A stretch of 64,000 nucleotides of DNA from Stomorhina lunata (lineage: Eukaryota; Arthropoda; Insecta; Diptera; Rhiniidae): the NCBI GenBank assembly GCA_933228675.1, contig OW121742.1, positions 14,338,489 to 14,402,488 on the forward strand, in the 5' to 3' direction. This document shows, one piece after another, positions 34,001 through 47,067 of the stretch. The number at the start of each line of letters is the position of its first letter. Positions within the stretch are counted from its first letter, which is position 1. The translations under genes were made by a program, and so were the position numbers. The notes under the pieces were generated by a model, which was not told where the DNA came from, ran no database searches, and worked only from the letters and a program-made list of their open reading frames with translations.

Positions 34001-36681
34001 CTATGTCTTAGTCTATGTCTTAGTCTATGTCTTAGTCTATGTCTTAGTCTATGTCTTAGTCTATGTCTTAGTCTATGTCTTAGTCTATGTCTTAGTCTAT
34101 GTCTTAGTCTATGTCTTAGTCTATGTCTTAGTCTATGTCTTAGTCTATGTCTTAGTCTATGTCTTAGTCTATGTCTTAGTCTATGTCTTAGTCTATGTCT
34201 TAGTCTATGTCTTAGTCTATGTCTTAGTCTATGTCTTAGTCTATGTCTTAGTCTATGTCTTAGTCTATGTCTTAGTCTATGTCTTAGTCTATGTCTTAGT
34301 CTATGTCTTAGTCTATGTCTTAGTCTATGTCTTAGTCTATGTCTTAGTCTATGTCTTAGTCTATGTCTTAGTCTATGTCTTAGTCTATGTCTTAGTCTAT
34401 GTCTTAGTCTATGTCTTAGTCTATGTCTTAGTCTATGTCTTAGTCTATGTCTTAGTCTATGTCTTAGTCTATGTCTTAGTCTATGTCTTAGTCTATGTCT
34501 TAGTCTATGTCTTAGTCTATGTCTTAGTCTATGTCTTAGTCTATGTCTTAGTCTATGTCTTAGTCTATGTCTTAGTCTATGTCTTAGTCTATGTCTTAGT
34601 CTATGTCTTAGTCTATGTCTTAGTCTATGTCTTAGTCTATGTCTTAGTCTATGTCTTAGTCTATGTCTTAGTCTATGTCTTAGTCTATGTCTTAGTCTAT
34701 GTCTTAGTCTATGTCTTAGTCTATGTCTTAGTCTATGTCTTAGTCTATGTCTTAGTCTATGTCTTAGTCTATGTCTTAGTCTATGTCTTAGTCTATGTCT
34801 TAGTCTATGTCTTAGTCTATGTCTTAGTCTATGTCTTAGTCTATGTCTTAGTCTATGTCTTAGTCTATGTCTTAGTCTATGTCTTAGTCTATGTCTTAGT
34901 CTATGTCTTAGTCTATGTCTTAGTCTATGTCTTAGTCTATGTCTTAGTCTATGTCTTAGTCTATGTCTTAGTCTATGTCTTAGTCTATGTCTTAGTCTAT
35001 GTCTTAGTCTATGTCTTAGTCTATGTCTTAGTCTATGTCTTAGTCTATGTCTTAGTCTATGTCTTAGTCTATGTCTTAGTCTATGTCTTAGTCTATGTCT
35101 TAGTCTATGTCTTAGTCTATGTCTTAGTCTATGTCTTAGTCTATGTCTTAGTCTATGTCTTAGTCTATGTCTTAGTCTATGTCTTAGTCTATGTCTTAGT
35201 CTATGTCTTAGTCTATGTCTTAGTCTATGTCTTAGTCTATGTCTTAGTCTATGTCTTAGTCTATGTCTTAGTCTATGTCTTAGTCTATGTCTTAGTCTAT
35301 GTCTTAGTCTATGTCTTAGTCTATGTCTTAGTCTATGTCTTAGTCTATGTCTTAGTCTATGTCTTAGTCTATGTCTTAGTCTATGTCTTAGTCTATGTCT
35401 TAGTCTATGTCTTAGTCTATGTCTTAGTCTATGTCTTAGTCTATGTCTTAGTCTATGTCTTAGTCTATGTCTTAGTCTATGTCTTAGTCTATGTCTTAGT
35501 CTATGTCTTAGTCTATGTCTTAGTCTATGTCTTAGTCTATGTCTTAGTCTATGTCTTAGTCTATGTCTTAGTCTATGTCTTAGTCTATGTCTTAGTCTAT
35601 GTCTTAGTCTATGTCTTAGTCTATGTCTTAGTCTATGTCTTAGTCTATGTCTTAGTCTATGTCTTAGTCTATGTCTTAGTCTATGTCTTAGTCTATGTCT
35701 TAGTCTATGTCTTAGTCTATGTCTTAGTCTATGTCTTAGTCTATGTCTTAGTCTATGTCTTAGTCTATGTCTTAGTCTATGTCTTAGTCTATGTCTTAGT
35801 CTATGTCTTAGTCTATGTCTTAGTCTATGTCTTAGTCTATGTCTTAGTCTATGTCTTAGTCTATGTCTTAGTCTATGTCTTAGTCTATGTCTTAGTCTAT
35901 GTCTTAGTCTATGTCTTAGTCTATGTCTTAGTCTATGTCTTAGTCTATGTCTTAGTCTATGTCTTAGTCTATGTCTTAGTCTATGTCTTAGTCTATGTCT
36001 TAGTCTATGTCTTAGTCTATGTCTTAGTCTATGTCTTAGTCTATGTCTTAGTCTATGTCTTAGTCTATGTCTTAGTCTATGTCTTAGTCTATGTCTTAGT
36101 CTATGTCTTAGTCTATGTCTTAGTCTATGTCTTAGTCTATGTCTTAGTCTATGTCTTAGTCTATGTCTTAGTCTATGTCTTAGTCTATGTCTTAGTCTAT
36201 GTCTTAGTCTATGTCTTAGTCTATGTCTTAGTCTATGTCTTAGTCTATGTCTTAGTCTATGTCTTAGTCTATGTCTTAGTCTATGTCTTAGTCTATGTCT
36301 TAGTCTATGTCTTAGTCTATGTCTTAGTCTATGTCTTAGTCTATGTCTTAGTCTATGTCTTAGTCTATGTCTTAGTCTATGTCTTAGTCTATGTCTTAGT
36401 CTATGTCTTAGTCTATGTCTTAGTCTATGTCTTAGTCTATGTCTTAGTCTATGTCTTAGTCTATGTCTTAGTCTATGTCTTAGTCTATGTCTTAGTCTAT
36501 GTCTTAGTCTATGTCTTAGTCTATGTCTTAGTCTATGTCTTAGTCTATGTCTTAGTCTATGTCTTAGTCTATGTCTTAGTCTATGTCTTAGTCTATGTCT
36601 TAGTCTATGTCTTAGTTTATGTCTTAGTTTATGTCTTAGTCTATGCCTTTGTTAATATCTTAGTCTTTGTTTATATTTTAG
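31081..36681 (-). repeat. Simple satellite in reverse orientation: TTAGTCTATGTC 12-mer
   Basis: The reverse complement of the 12-mer at 26737-29726, 5.6 kb long. 31081-33372 contains variants (TATATC, TATGGC, TTTACTC, short GTC deletions, a GTCTTA hexamer run at 32127-32160) organised into higher-order duplications. From 33373 to about 36615 I saw no deviation in about 270 units. The right edge (36616-36681) decays over about 60 bp. Confidence 0.98.
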
Positions 36682-37997
36682 TCAAACACCAATTGAAGTT
36701 TTGATATAAAATTTTTTTCTATGCTATAGAAAACTTTTGACACAAAAATTCTTTCTGTATGAGCTTTTTTTTATACAAATATATTGATAGAAAAAAAGAC
36801 GATGACAAAATTGTTCGTCAAATTTTTAATTTTAATTAGTTTTGATGGGGACATCAAAACATTAAACTTTATTGTTATTTAATATTAATCAGCTTTGTCT
36901 TTCATCATTTGACTGTCCATTAAAACAAAAATTTGTTCTATTAAAATTTTTGAATTATTTATATTTTCATCTAGTGGAGAAAGTTTTAAAAATCCGCAAA
37001 ACACTTGCACATGATTATTTTATTTAAAAAGTTGTATATTTATTAAATTTAAAACTACCTAAACCATTAAAAATTATGTATCATAAAACATATTTTTTTT
37101 GGTATCTTTTATGCACGACGTAAGCAAAAACTAATCCCTTTACTTTAAAATTAATTTTTACGAATTATTTTAAACCTTTTGCCCTAAAAATTATTCGTAT
37201 CTTTTTGTGCAAAGCTGCTACATTTTAACACCTTTTGTAGCTAATAGGATTTTAACACGAGTTAGACCACAAAAATATTTTATTAAAACAAGAAAATGAA
37301 ATTTAGACATTTTATGCAGACATTTCCGCTTCCTTACACTCCCTATGTCTGTCAGTCCACCAGCGTTTCCTTTAAAATTAGTTTAACACACTCTCATTAC
37401 AATCCATGACGTAAAATATGTTACGCCTGCCTTTCCCAAACCACCACCATCTACTACACATTTGTCCTATATAGTTAATGTGGTATGTTAAATTAATTTT
37501 ATGTTTTTTGGCGCTGAAGGTCAGTCATTTGGATGCCTAAAGGTGGGAAACGGAACATGTTAAATTGTTTTGCTTGATTTGACACAAAATTGTTGAAATT
37601 AATGTTAAGTAATTTGATGTAGGATTTATTAGCTAGAAAATGGTAATTGGATTCGTCCGTTTGGGGAAAAAATTTCAATTGAGCCGGAAACCTTAACGGG
37701 ATGTAGTAATAAGCATAAATCCTAGATCCCTGTGTAATAAATTTATATATCTTAGATTACATATTTTCCTTAAAGAAAATGTTAGTCTTTTTTATTACAT
37801 ATGTCGAGGAAGGCGTTAATGGTAATTAAGATAAGGAAGATTTATTAAGTGATTTTTAATGTAGTATTTAAGTCTCATGTCTTAAAGTCATGATAGTTTG
37901 CCGTTCTTATTATTAATCAATTTTAATTAGTTTATCTAAAATAGCAAAACATAAATATAAATAAATCTTTGGTACTTATAAAGAAACCTTTAAAGCA
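36682..37997. other. Unique DNA, no gene seen
   Basis: No supported coding frame. 37320-37470 is richer in C and G ('agacatttccgcttcctt', 'ccaccaccatctactaca') than its surroundings and might be a conserved non-coding patch or repeat remnant. Confidence 0.5.
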
Positions 37998-38865
37998 AAA
38001 AATTTTTTTCTATAGAAAAAATTTCATTAAAAAATTTTCAAAATTTTTTCTATAGAAAAAATTTCGTTAAATTTTTTTCTCTAGAAAAAATTTCGTTAAA
38101 TTTTTTTCTCTAGAAAAAATTTCGTTAAAAAATTTTTTGAATTTTTTTTTTTCTATAGAAAAAATTTTTTAACTAATTTTTTTTTTCTATAGAAAAAATT
38201 TTTTAACGATTTTTTTTTTCTATAGAAAAAATTTCGTTCAAAAATTTTTTCTATAGAAAAAATTTCGTTGAAAAATTTTTTCTATAGAAAAAATTTCGGT
38301 TAAAATTTTTTTCTATAGAAAAAATTTCGTTAAAAATTTTTTTCTATAGAAAAAATTTCGTTAAAAATTTTTTTCTATAGAAAAAATTTCGTTAAAAAAT
38401 TTTTTTTCTATAGAAAAAATTTCGTTAAAAAATTTTTTTTCTATAGAAAAATTTTCGTTAAAAAAATTTTTTCTATGGAAAATTTTCGTTAAAAAAATTT
38501 TTTCTATGGAAAATTTTCGTTAAAAAAATTTTTTCTATGGAAAATTTTCGTTAAAAAATGTTTTCTATAGAAAAAATTTCGTTAAAAAATTTTTTCTATA
38601 GAAAAAATTTCATTCAAAAATGTTTTCTATAGAAAAAATTTCATTCAAAAATGTTTTCTATAGAAAATTTTTTAATAAAAAATGTTTTCCATAGAAAAAT
38701 GTTTGTTAAAAAATTTTTGCATAGAAAAGATTTTGTTAAAAAAAAATCCTTAAAAATTTTGCTATTGAAAAATTATGGTTAAAAAATTTTTTCTATAGAA
38801 AAATTTTCTTTAAAATATATTTTTCTAAAGAAAAATTTTTGTTAAAATATTTTTCTATGAAAATA
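37998..38865 (+). repeat. CTATAG minisatellite, block D1 (linker CGTTA)
   Basis: Units of about 31-33 bp: TTTTTCTATAGAAAAAATTT plus CGTTAAAAAA. It shares its linker with the larger block D2 at 40931-42434, about 2 kb away, with block E1 lying between them. Confidence 0.92.
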
Positions 38866-39837
38866 TCTTTGCTTAAAATTTTTTTTATAAAACTAAAAAA
38901 AACTGCAAGACTTGTTTTAGAGAAAGTGCTGGTAATGTGGTGTACCTATCTATATCTTCTTTGCTTTGTCAGGCAATCTAATTTAAATGAAATATTGTTC
39001 AATTGCTCTGTGGCTTCTACTGGTGATTTTTATCAAAAACTTTTTTGATGTAAGTCAGAAAAAAATATATATCTATAGTATTTATTTGTCCACATGCTGT
39101 GTAATTGCAACATTGCAGTTGATGGTTGCAACACTAAAACATTCTTCATTTAATTGAAAACACTTATTTTGATGCTTTCACTAAATTATTGCGCAGTTTA
39201 ATTTGGTATTTTAATTACAACATAATTTACTTTTTGCAATTTCATTAAAACAAATTTCCAGTTTTCAGTTTCATTTTGATACTTTTAAAATTTTTGCCTA
39301 AAATAATGTCAAGTGTTCGCCACCTAAACGTATGAGTGATAAATTCAAATACACGTATTTGTCACTTTTTACAACACTCATACGACATGATATTCATACG
39401 ACATGATGATGTTCTTTTCTCAAAATTATAATGAACATTCATTTAAAACATTTTACATTATATTAGAGCAAGACTCCCTCACCATCATTTCCAATTAAGT
39501 AAAAATACTTAAAAGTTAAAAATTTGTATATAAACTTTTGATGTTAAAATTCTTTGAAATTTTTCAAATTTTTGTTAAAGAAATTTGATGCAGAAAATAT
39601 TGTAACCTATGAGACTAATAATAAATTTGAGAAATGTTTACCCAGAACATAACTATTGTTCTTTTTGGTTTCATTGTATCGGATAAGATAAAACTGAATT
39701 TATAAAGTTCAAAAAACTTTTAATTAGTAAACGGAAAGGTAGAAAATTGTTTAACTTGTGGCAAATATATACTTTTGGGCGTCCCATAATAGTTGGTAAA
39801 ATTTCGAAATACAGAGGGACAGAAACAGGAATTTTTA
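38866..39837. other. Unique DNA between minisatellites
   Basis: The 69-codon plus-strand frame at 38839-39048 starts inside the repeat and has no domain. A short direct repeat ('catacgacatgatattcat' / 'catacgacatgatgatg') lies near 39382-39410. Confidence 0.5.
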
Positions 39838-40930
39838 AGAATGAAAATGTTTCTATAGAAAAAAATTAATAATGAAAATTTTTCTATATGAAAGTTTCAA
39901 TGAAAGTTTTTCTATAGAAAATTTTTATAATGCAAATTTTTCAATAGATAAAATTTTATAATGAAAATTTTTCTATAGAAAAAATTTTATTATAAAAATT
40001 TTTCTATAGAAAAAATTTTATTAAAAAAATTTTTCTATAGAAAAAATTTTATAACAAACATTTTTCTATAGAAAAAATTTTATAATAAAAACTTTTCTAT
40101 AGAAAAAATTTTATAATGAAAACTTTTCTATAGAAAAAATTTTATAATGAAAACTTTTCTATAGAAAAATTTTATAATGCAAACATATCCATAGAAAAAA
40201 ATTTATAAGGAAATTTTTCTATAGAAAAAATTTTATAATGAAAATTTTTCTATAGAAAAATTTTATAATGAAACTCTTTTATAGAAAAATTTTATAATAA
40301 AAATTTTTCTATAGAAAAATTTTATAATGCGAATTTTTCCATAGAAAAAAATTTATAATGAAAATTTTTTTGTAGAAAAAATTTTATAATGAAAATTTTT
40401 CTATAGAAAAAATTTTATAATGAAAATTTTTCTATAGAAAAAATTTTATAATAAAAATTTTTCTATACAAAAAATTTTATAACAAAAATTTTTCTATTGA
40501 AAAAATTTTATAATGAAAACTTTTCTATAGAAAAAATTTTATAATGAAAATTTTTCTATAGAAAAAATTTTATAATGAAAATTTTTCTATAGAAAAAATT
40601 TTATAATGACAATTTTTCTATTGTTTTCTATAGAAAAATTTTCATTATAAATAATAATTTTATAATGAAATTTTCGATAAAAAAAAAATTGTATAATGAA
40701 AATTTTTCTATAGCAAAAATGATATAATGAAAATTTTTCGACAGAAAAAGTTTTGTAATGGAAATTTTTCTAAAGAACAAATATATAACGAAATTTTTTC
40801 CTATAGCAAAAATCTTACAATGAAAATTTTTCTATAGAAAAGATTTAATAATGAAAAGTTTTTTTTATATAAAACAAATTTATAATAAAAACGTTTCTGT
40901 AGAAAAAAATTTATAAAGAAAATTTTTCTA
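39838..40930 (+). repeat. CTATAG minisatellite, block E1 (linker ATAATG)
   Basis: Units of about 31 bp: AAAATTTTTCTATAGAAAAA followed by ATTTTATAATG. Near 40620-40650 a unit occurs in inverted form ('ttttctatagaaaaatttt' then 'cattataaat'), a local inversion or hairpin. It passes directly into block D2. Confidence 0.92.
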
Positions 40931-42434
40931 TAGAAAAATTTTAGTTAAATGTCTTTTCTGCAAAAAAATTATCTTTATAAATTTTTTTTTCTATAAAAAA
41001 TTATTTTTTTTTTTCATTTTCGTTAAAAAAATTTTCTATAGAAAAATTGTTATTAAAAATTTTTTTTTAGAAAAATTTTCGTTAAAAAATTTTTTCTATA
41101 GAAAAATTTTCGTTAAGAAATTTTTTTCTATAGAAAAATTTTCGTTAAAAAAATTTTTTCTATAGAAAAATTTTCGTTAAAAAAATTTTTTCTATAGAAG
41201 AATTTTCGTTAAAAAAATTTTTTCTATAGAAAAATTTTCGTTAAAAAAATTTTTTCTATAGAAAAATTTTCGTTAAAAAAATTTTTTCTATAGAAAAATT
41301 TTCGTTAAAAAAATTTTTTCTATAGAAAAATTTTCGTTAAAAAAATTTTTTCTATAGAAAAATTTTCGTTAAAAAAATATTTTCTATAGAAAAATTTTCG
41401 TTAAAAAAATTTTTTCTATAGAAAAATTTTCGTTAAAAAAATTTTTTCTATAGAAAAATTTTCGTTAAAAAAATTTTTTCTATAGAAAAATTTTCGTTAA
41501 AAAAATTTTTTCTATAGAAAAATTTTCGTTAAAAAAATTTTTTCTATAGAAAAATTTTCGTTAAAAAAATTTTTTCTATAGAAAAATTTTCGTTAAAAAA
41601 ATTTTTTCTATAGAAAAATTTTCGTTAAAAAAATTTTTTCTATAGAAAAATTTTCGTTAAAAAAATTTTTTCTATAGAAAAATTTTCGTTAAAAAAATTT
41701 TTTCTATAGAAAAATTTTCGTTAAAAAAATTTTTTCTATAGAAAAATTTTCGTTAAAAAAATTTTTTCTATAGAAAAATTTTCGTTAAAAAAATTTTTCT
41801 ATAGAAAAATTTTCGTTAAAAAAATTTTTCTAAATAGGTTTTTTCTATAGAAAAATTTTCGTTAAAAAATTTTTTCTATAGAAAAATTTTCGTTAAAAAA
41901 TTTTTTCTATAGAAAAATTTTCGTTAAAAAATTTTTTCTTTAGAAACATTTTCGTTAAAAAATTTTTTCTATAGAAAAATTTTCGTTAAAAAATTTTTTC
42001 CATAGAAAAATTTTCGTTAAAAAATTTTTTCTATAGAAAAATTTTCGTTAAAAAATTTTTTCTATAGAAAAATTTTCTTAAAAAAATTTTTTCTATAGAA
42101 AAATTTTCGTTAAAAAATTTTTCCTATAGAAAAATTTTCGTTAAAAAATTTTTTCTATAGAAAAATTTTCGCTAAAAAATTTTTTCTATAAAAAAATTTT
42201 CGTTAAAAAATTTTTTCTATAGAAAAATTTTCGTTAAAAAATTTTGTCTATAGAAAAATTTTCGTTAAAAAATTTTGTCTATAGAAAAATTTTTTCTAAA
42301 TAAATTTTTTTTATAGAAAATTTTTCGTTTAAAATGTTTTCTATAAAAAAATTTTAGTTAAAAATTTTTTCTTCAGAAAAATTTTAGTTATAAATTTTTT
42401 TCTGTAGAAAAATTTTCGTTAAAATATTTGTTAA
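40931..42434 (+). repeat. CTATAG minisatellite, block D2 (linker CGTTA)
   Basis: Highly regular. About 41090-41810: 32-bp units, ATAGAAAAATTTTCGTTA with seven A. About 41845-42280: 31-bp units with six A. The two sub-arrays meet at a broken unit near 41818-41846. Both ends are degenerate. Confidence 0.95.
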
Positions 42435-43077
42435 AAAAAAAAAAAATGTTGAATTAAGTAAAACCCTAATACTGTTAAAAGATCAAGTTTAAGACATTGA
42501 TATGATGGAAAAATAACAATTATTATCAAATACCCAAGCAACCTTTCTTGTACAGTTTTCCATACATGTATTAAGAATTGAATTTAAAGTTCGTTACTCA
42601 CAGTTAAGACTTAAAAATGTATTTAGTTAATTATTTTATTAAAATAATTTTCGTAAAACTTTTACATTTGTAAAGAAGTTCTATGTTTTACTAGTGGGTG
42701 TGTGGGATGGCACGACGAGGGTAAAAATGACAATCTATTTAACATTTTGGTAAAGTTTCATAAAAAAACAAAAAAAAAAACATTTTTATATGTTAATTAC
42801 TTTTGGGATAAAATAAAGTTTTCTTTAAGGGAATACATTTAAACATTGTTTTAAAAAAAATTTAATATATATACTTTTTGAGTTTATAATTAACTTCGCA
42901 AACAATGAAATTTTGTTTTCATTTGAATACTTCTTGTTTCTAAAAGTTATTGTAACAAAATAAATTTTAAAAAATTAATTATGCAGTTTTTGCTTAATTC
43001 CATTTTTTGCTATTATTTTGTCAACTTGCTAAGGGGATTAAATCTTAGTGAAGGATAAAAAATAACTAATCCTTTTT
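42435..43077. other. Unique AT-rich DNA, no gene seen
   Basis: No open frame or repeat recognised. 42700-42730 ('gtgtgggatggcacgacg') is locally GC-richer. Confidence 0.5.
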
Positions 43078-45452
43078 TTCAAAAAATTTTTATTTTTATA
43101 GGAATTTTTTTAAAACTTTCTTATTTTTATACAAAATTTTTCTAAAATTTTTATAGGAAATTTTGCAAAAAATTGCTATTTTATAGGAAATTTTTCAAAA
43201 TTTTTTTATAGGAAATTTCTCAAAAATTTAATATTTTGATAGCAAATTTTTCAAAAATTTTTTTATTTTTAATAAAATTTTTGGAATATTCCTTATTTTT
43301 TTTGTATAAAATTTTTTAAAAATTTATTATTTTCATAAGAATTTTTTTTTAATTTTTAATTTAAAAGGAATTTCTTAAAAAATTTCTTATTTCTATAAGA
43401 ATTTTTCAAGAATTTATTACTTTTATAGGAAGTTTTTAAAAGATTTTTTATTTTTATAGGAAATTTTTTAAAAAAATTTTATTTTTATAGGAAATTTGTT
43501 TTCTCTTTCTTAATTTTACAGAAATATTTTTTTAAATTTCTTAAAAATTTCATATTTTTATGGCAAATTTTTCAAAATTTTCTTATTTTTAATAAAATTT
43601 TTCATAAATTTCTTAGTTTTATAGAATTTTTTTTTAAATTTCCTTATATTTATATAATTTTTTTTTAAATTTCTTATTTTTATACAAATTTTTTTTTTTT
43701 TTTTAAGGAATTTTTTAAAAAATTTATTATTTCTATAGGAATTTTTCAAGAATTTATTACTTTTATAGAAAATTTTCAAAAATTTCTTATTTTTATAGGA
43801 AATTTTTCAAAAATTTTTTTATTTTTGTAGAAAATTTTTCAAAAATTTCTTATTTTAATAGGAAAATTTTCAAAAATTTCTCATTTTTATAGAATATTTT
43901 TCAAAAATTTCTTATTTTCATAGGAAATTTTTCTAAAATTTCTAATTTATATAGGAAATTTTTCAAAAATATTCTATTTTTATAGAAAATTTTTCAACAA
44001 CTTCTTATTTTTATAGGAAATTTTTCAATTTTTTTTTATTTTTATAGGAAATTTTTCAATTTTTTTTATTTTTATAGGAAATTTTTGAAAATTTTATTAT
44101 TTGTATAGGAAATTTTTCAAAAATTTCTTGTTTTTACAGGAAATTTTTTTATTTTTATATTATTTTTTTTCAAAATTTCTTATTTATTAAATTTTTTAAA
44201 GAAATGTTATTTTTAGAGCAAAATATTCAAAAATTTCTTATTTTTATGGGAAATTTTTGAAAAATTTCTTATTTTTATAGAAATTTTTTTAAAAATTTCT
44301 TATTTTAATAGGAAATTTTTCAAATATTTCTTATTTTTACAGGAAATTTTTAAAAAATTTTTCGTTTTTATGGGAAATTTTTCAAATTTTTTTTTTCAAA
44401 ATTTCTAATTTTCTAACTTTTTTACCGAATTTTTTAATTAATTTTTATTATTAGATCAAAATTTTCAAAAATTTCGCATTTTTCTAGGAAAATTTTTAAA
44501 AATTTCTTATTTTTATAGGAAATTTTTCACAAATTTCTTATTTTTATAGAAAATTTTTTAAAAATTTCTTATTTTTATAGGAAATTTTTCAAAATTTTTT
44601 TTTTTATAGGAAATTTTTCAAAAAATTCTTATTTTTATAGGAAATTTTTAAAAGTATCTTATCTTTATAGGAAAATTTTCAAAAATTTCTTATTTTTATA
44701 AAAAAATTTTAAAAAATTTCTTATTTTAACAAGATTTTTTTTAATTTCTTTTTTTTAAAGAAAATTTTTCATAAATTTCATACTTTTATAGGAAATTTTT
44801 AAAAAAATGTCTTATTTTTATAGGAAAATATTCAAAAATTTCGTATTTTTATAAAAAAATTTTAAAAAATTTCTTATTTTGACATGATTTTTTTTTATTT
44901 CTTATTTTTTAAGGAAATTTTTCATAAATTTATTTTTATTTTTATTTTTATAGGAAATTTTTCAAAAATTTCTAATTTTTACTGGAAATTTTTCAAAAAT
45001 TTCATATTTTTACATGAAATTTTTCAAATATTTCTTATTTTATGGGAAATTTTTCAAAAATTTTTTGTTTTATGGGAAATTTTTAAAAAATTTCTTATTT
45101 TTATAGGAAATTTTGCCAAAAATTTCTTAGTTTTATAGGAATTTTTTTTTATAATTTTTTAATTTTATGGGAAATTTTTCAAAATTTTCTTATTTTATAG
45201 GAAAATTTTCAAAAATTTCTTATTTTTATCGGAAGTTTTTCAAAAATTACTTATTTTGATAAGAAATTTTTCAAAAATTTCTTATTTTTGTAGGATATTT
45301 TTCAAAAATTTGTTTTTTTTATAGAAAATATTATATTATTTTCATAGGAAGTTTTTTAAAAATTTCTTATTTTTAAAGGAAATTTTTCAAAAATTTCTTA
45401 TTTTTATAGAAAATTTTTTAAAAATTTCTTATTTTTATAGAAAAATTTTCTA
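43078..45452 (+). repeat. 31-bp minisatellite, block A4
   Basis: Same family and orientation as A1-A3, but more degenerate, with many variant unit lengths. A segment of about 198 bp starting near 44614 was copied almost intact to 46865-47062. Confidence 0.93.
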
Positions 45453-46770
45453 TTAGAAAATGATTATATTATAGCGAAAACTAAAACAGAAATTTTATTA
45501 CCAATATTCTGAAATTGTTCTATAAGAATGAATGATGTTCTTATATCAAAAACTTTCAATGCGAAAAATGGTATTGTATTGATAATTTTTCTGTTTCCTA
45601 ATATGGGTAAACAAAATACAACTCCATTTAGACACCAGTAAAATTATTTTTAAATATCAGCTTGAAAACAACTATTTAAACAAATAAATTGTATTATATA
45701 AAATAAAACTTTTAGAAACCTAAAAATTTTCCACATACAAAATTGTTCTCTGGGGAGAAAAAACACTAATGAAAATTAATGAAAAAAAGTAATTTCTCAA
45801 AAAAAAAAAAAGAAAAACTAATGTCATTAAATTTGTTTTGAAATTTTTTTTCCGTTTTTTCTTAAAATATTACAACACTTATTTGTATAAAAACACCTGT
45901 CATAGGTAGACTTTAATTGTAATTTAATCATTATGACAAATTATATAATTTATGATTAATCACTTCAAAAATTAAAGGTTATTTTAAACTAATTTTTCTT
46001 ATTTAAGTACAAATAAACACATTAAATAAATAATTTATGAGTTTTGAGACTTAATTAGATTATTTTTGTTGATATAAACATTTGTTGTATTTTCATAGGA
46101 AATAGACTTTATGATTCAATTTTTGAAAATATAAATTCAAAGAAATTACCTTTAGTGCTTTATTATTTCTTCAACGTATTTCTGCTGGCAATCGCATGTT
46201 ATGTTTGTAACTGATGTCATATATAAACATTTCAAATATTGAAAGTGCAAATATTTACATTTTTAATATTTAACATTTTTAACATTTTTATTAAATAACG
46301 ATTTTTTATGCATTAGATAAAGTATTTTCATGGATTAAATTCAATTTTGTTTTCACAATATTTAAAACGTATTTAATAATTTTGTTTAAATAAATTTGAT
46401 AAATTCAATTTTGGTTTCTGTTAGGAGAAAAACGCACTTAGATCAGATTTTGTAGCAATAAATCACGAATTTTTATTATATTATTTTAGTTAAGGTAATT
46501 TAATTTTCGTTATTTTTTCTTAATTTAATTAATTTTAGAAAAATACAAAATTTTATTAGAGCTTGTAGGCATTATTTTTCATTAAAATATTATGTTTCTA
46601 AATCATGAAAAATGTTATCTTAAGGTAAACATTTAACAGTTTTCGATTTAAAAAATTTGTGAAACATTTGTGAAACACCAAATTCCAACAATTTCACTAT
46701 AAATAATTTTGAGAAAATTGAGAAAACATTCTTTTTACTATTAATTGTTAAAAATGAGTAAAAAATTTGT
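45453..46770. other. Unique AT-rich DNA, no gene seen
   Basis: Nothing recognised; very AT-rich with many short A/T runs. The 74-codon minus-strand frame at 46620-46844 overlaps the dispersed repeat and is not supported. Confidence 0.5.
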
Positions 46771-46860
46771 AGTCGGTCAAGCCCGACTATATGATACCCT
46801 TCATTACAATTAAACAAGTTTTCCTTAAGTCTTGAGACATACATGTTCTCGTATATTTTT
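46771..46860 (+). repeat. 90-bp direct repeat, copy 1 (dispersed insect repeat)
   Basis: Begins 'agtcggtcaagcccgacta' and ends 'gttctcgtatattttt'. It is repeated at 47068-47157 with one difference (tatat versus tacat). The motif 'cccgactatatgataccc' is typical of dispersed repeats in fly genomes, from memory. Confidence 0.95.
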
Positions 46861-47067
46861 ATTAATTTTTCAAAAAATTCTTATTTTTATAGGAAATTTT
46901 TAAAAGTTTCTTATCTTTATAGGAAAATTTTAAAAAATTTCTTATTTTTATAAAAAAATTTTGAAAAAATTTCTTATTTTAACAAGATTTTTTTTAATTT
47001 CTTTTTTTTAAAGAAAATTTTTCATAAATTTCTTACTTTTATAGGAAATTTTTAAAAAATGTTGAAA
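46861..47067 (+). repeat. Transplanted segment of 31-bp minisatellite (A5)
   Basis: About 198 bp matching 44614-44811 with only a handful of differences, including the distinctive 'cttattttaacaagattttt' unit. It lies between two copies of a 90-bp direct repeat, so it was copied into the dispersed repeat with duplication of the flank. Confidence 0.9.

Noticed and set aside
44884..45138. 84-codon Phe/Ile-rich frame, and similar ones in other 31-bp blocks
   Set aside because: 31 is not a multiple of three, and the frames are fragments of satellite units.
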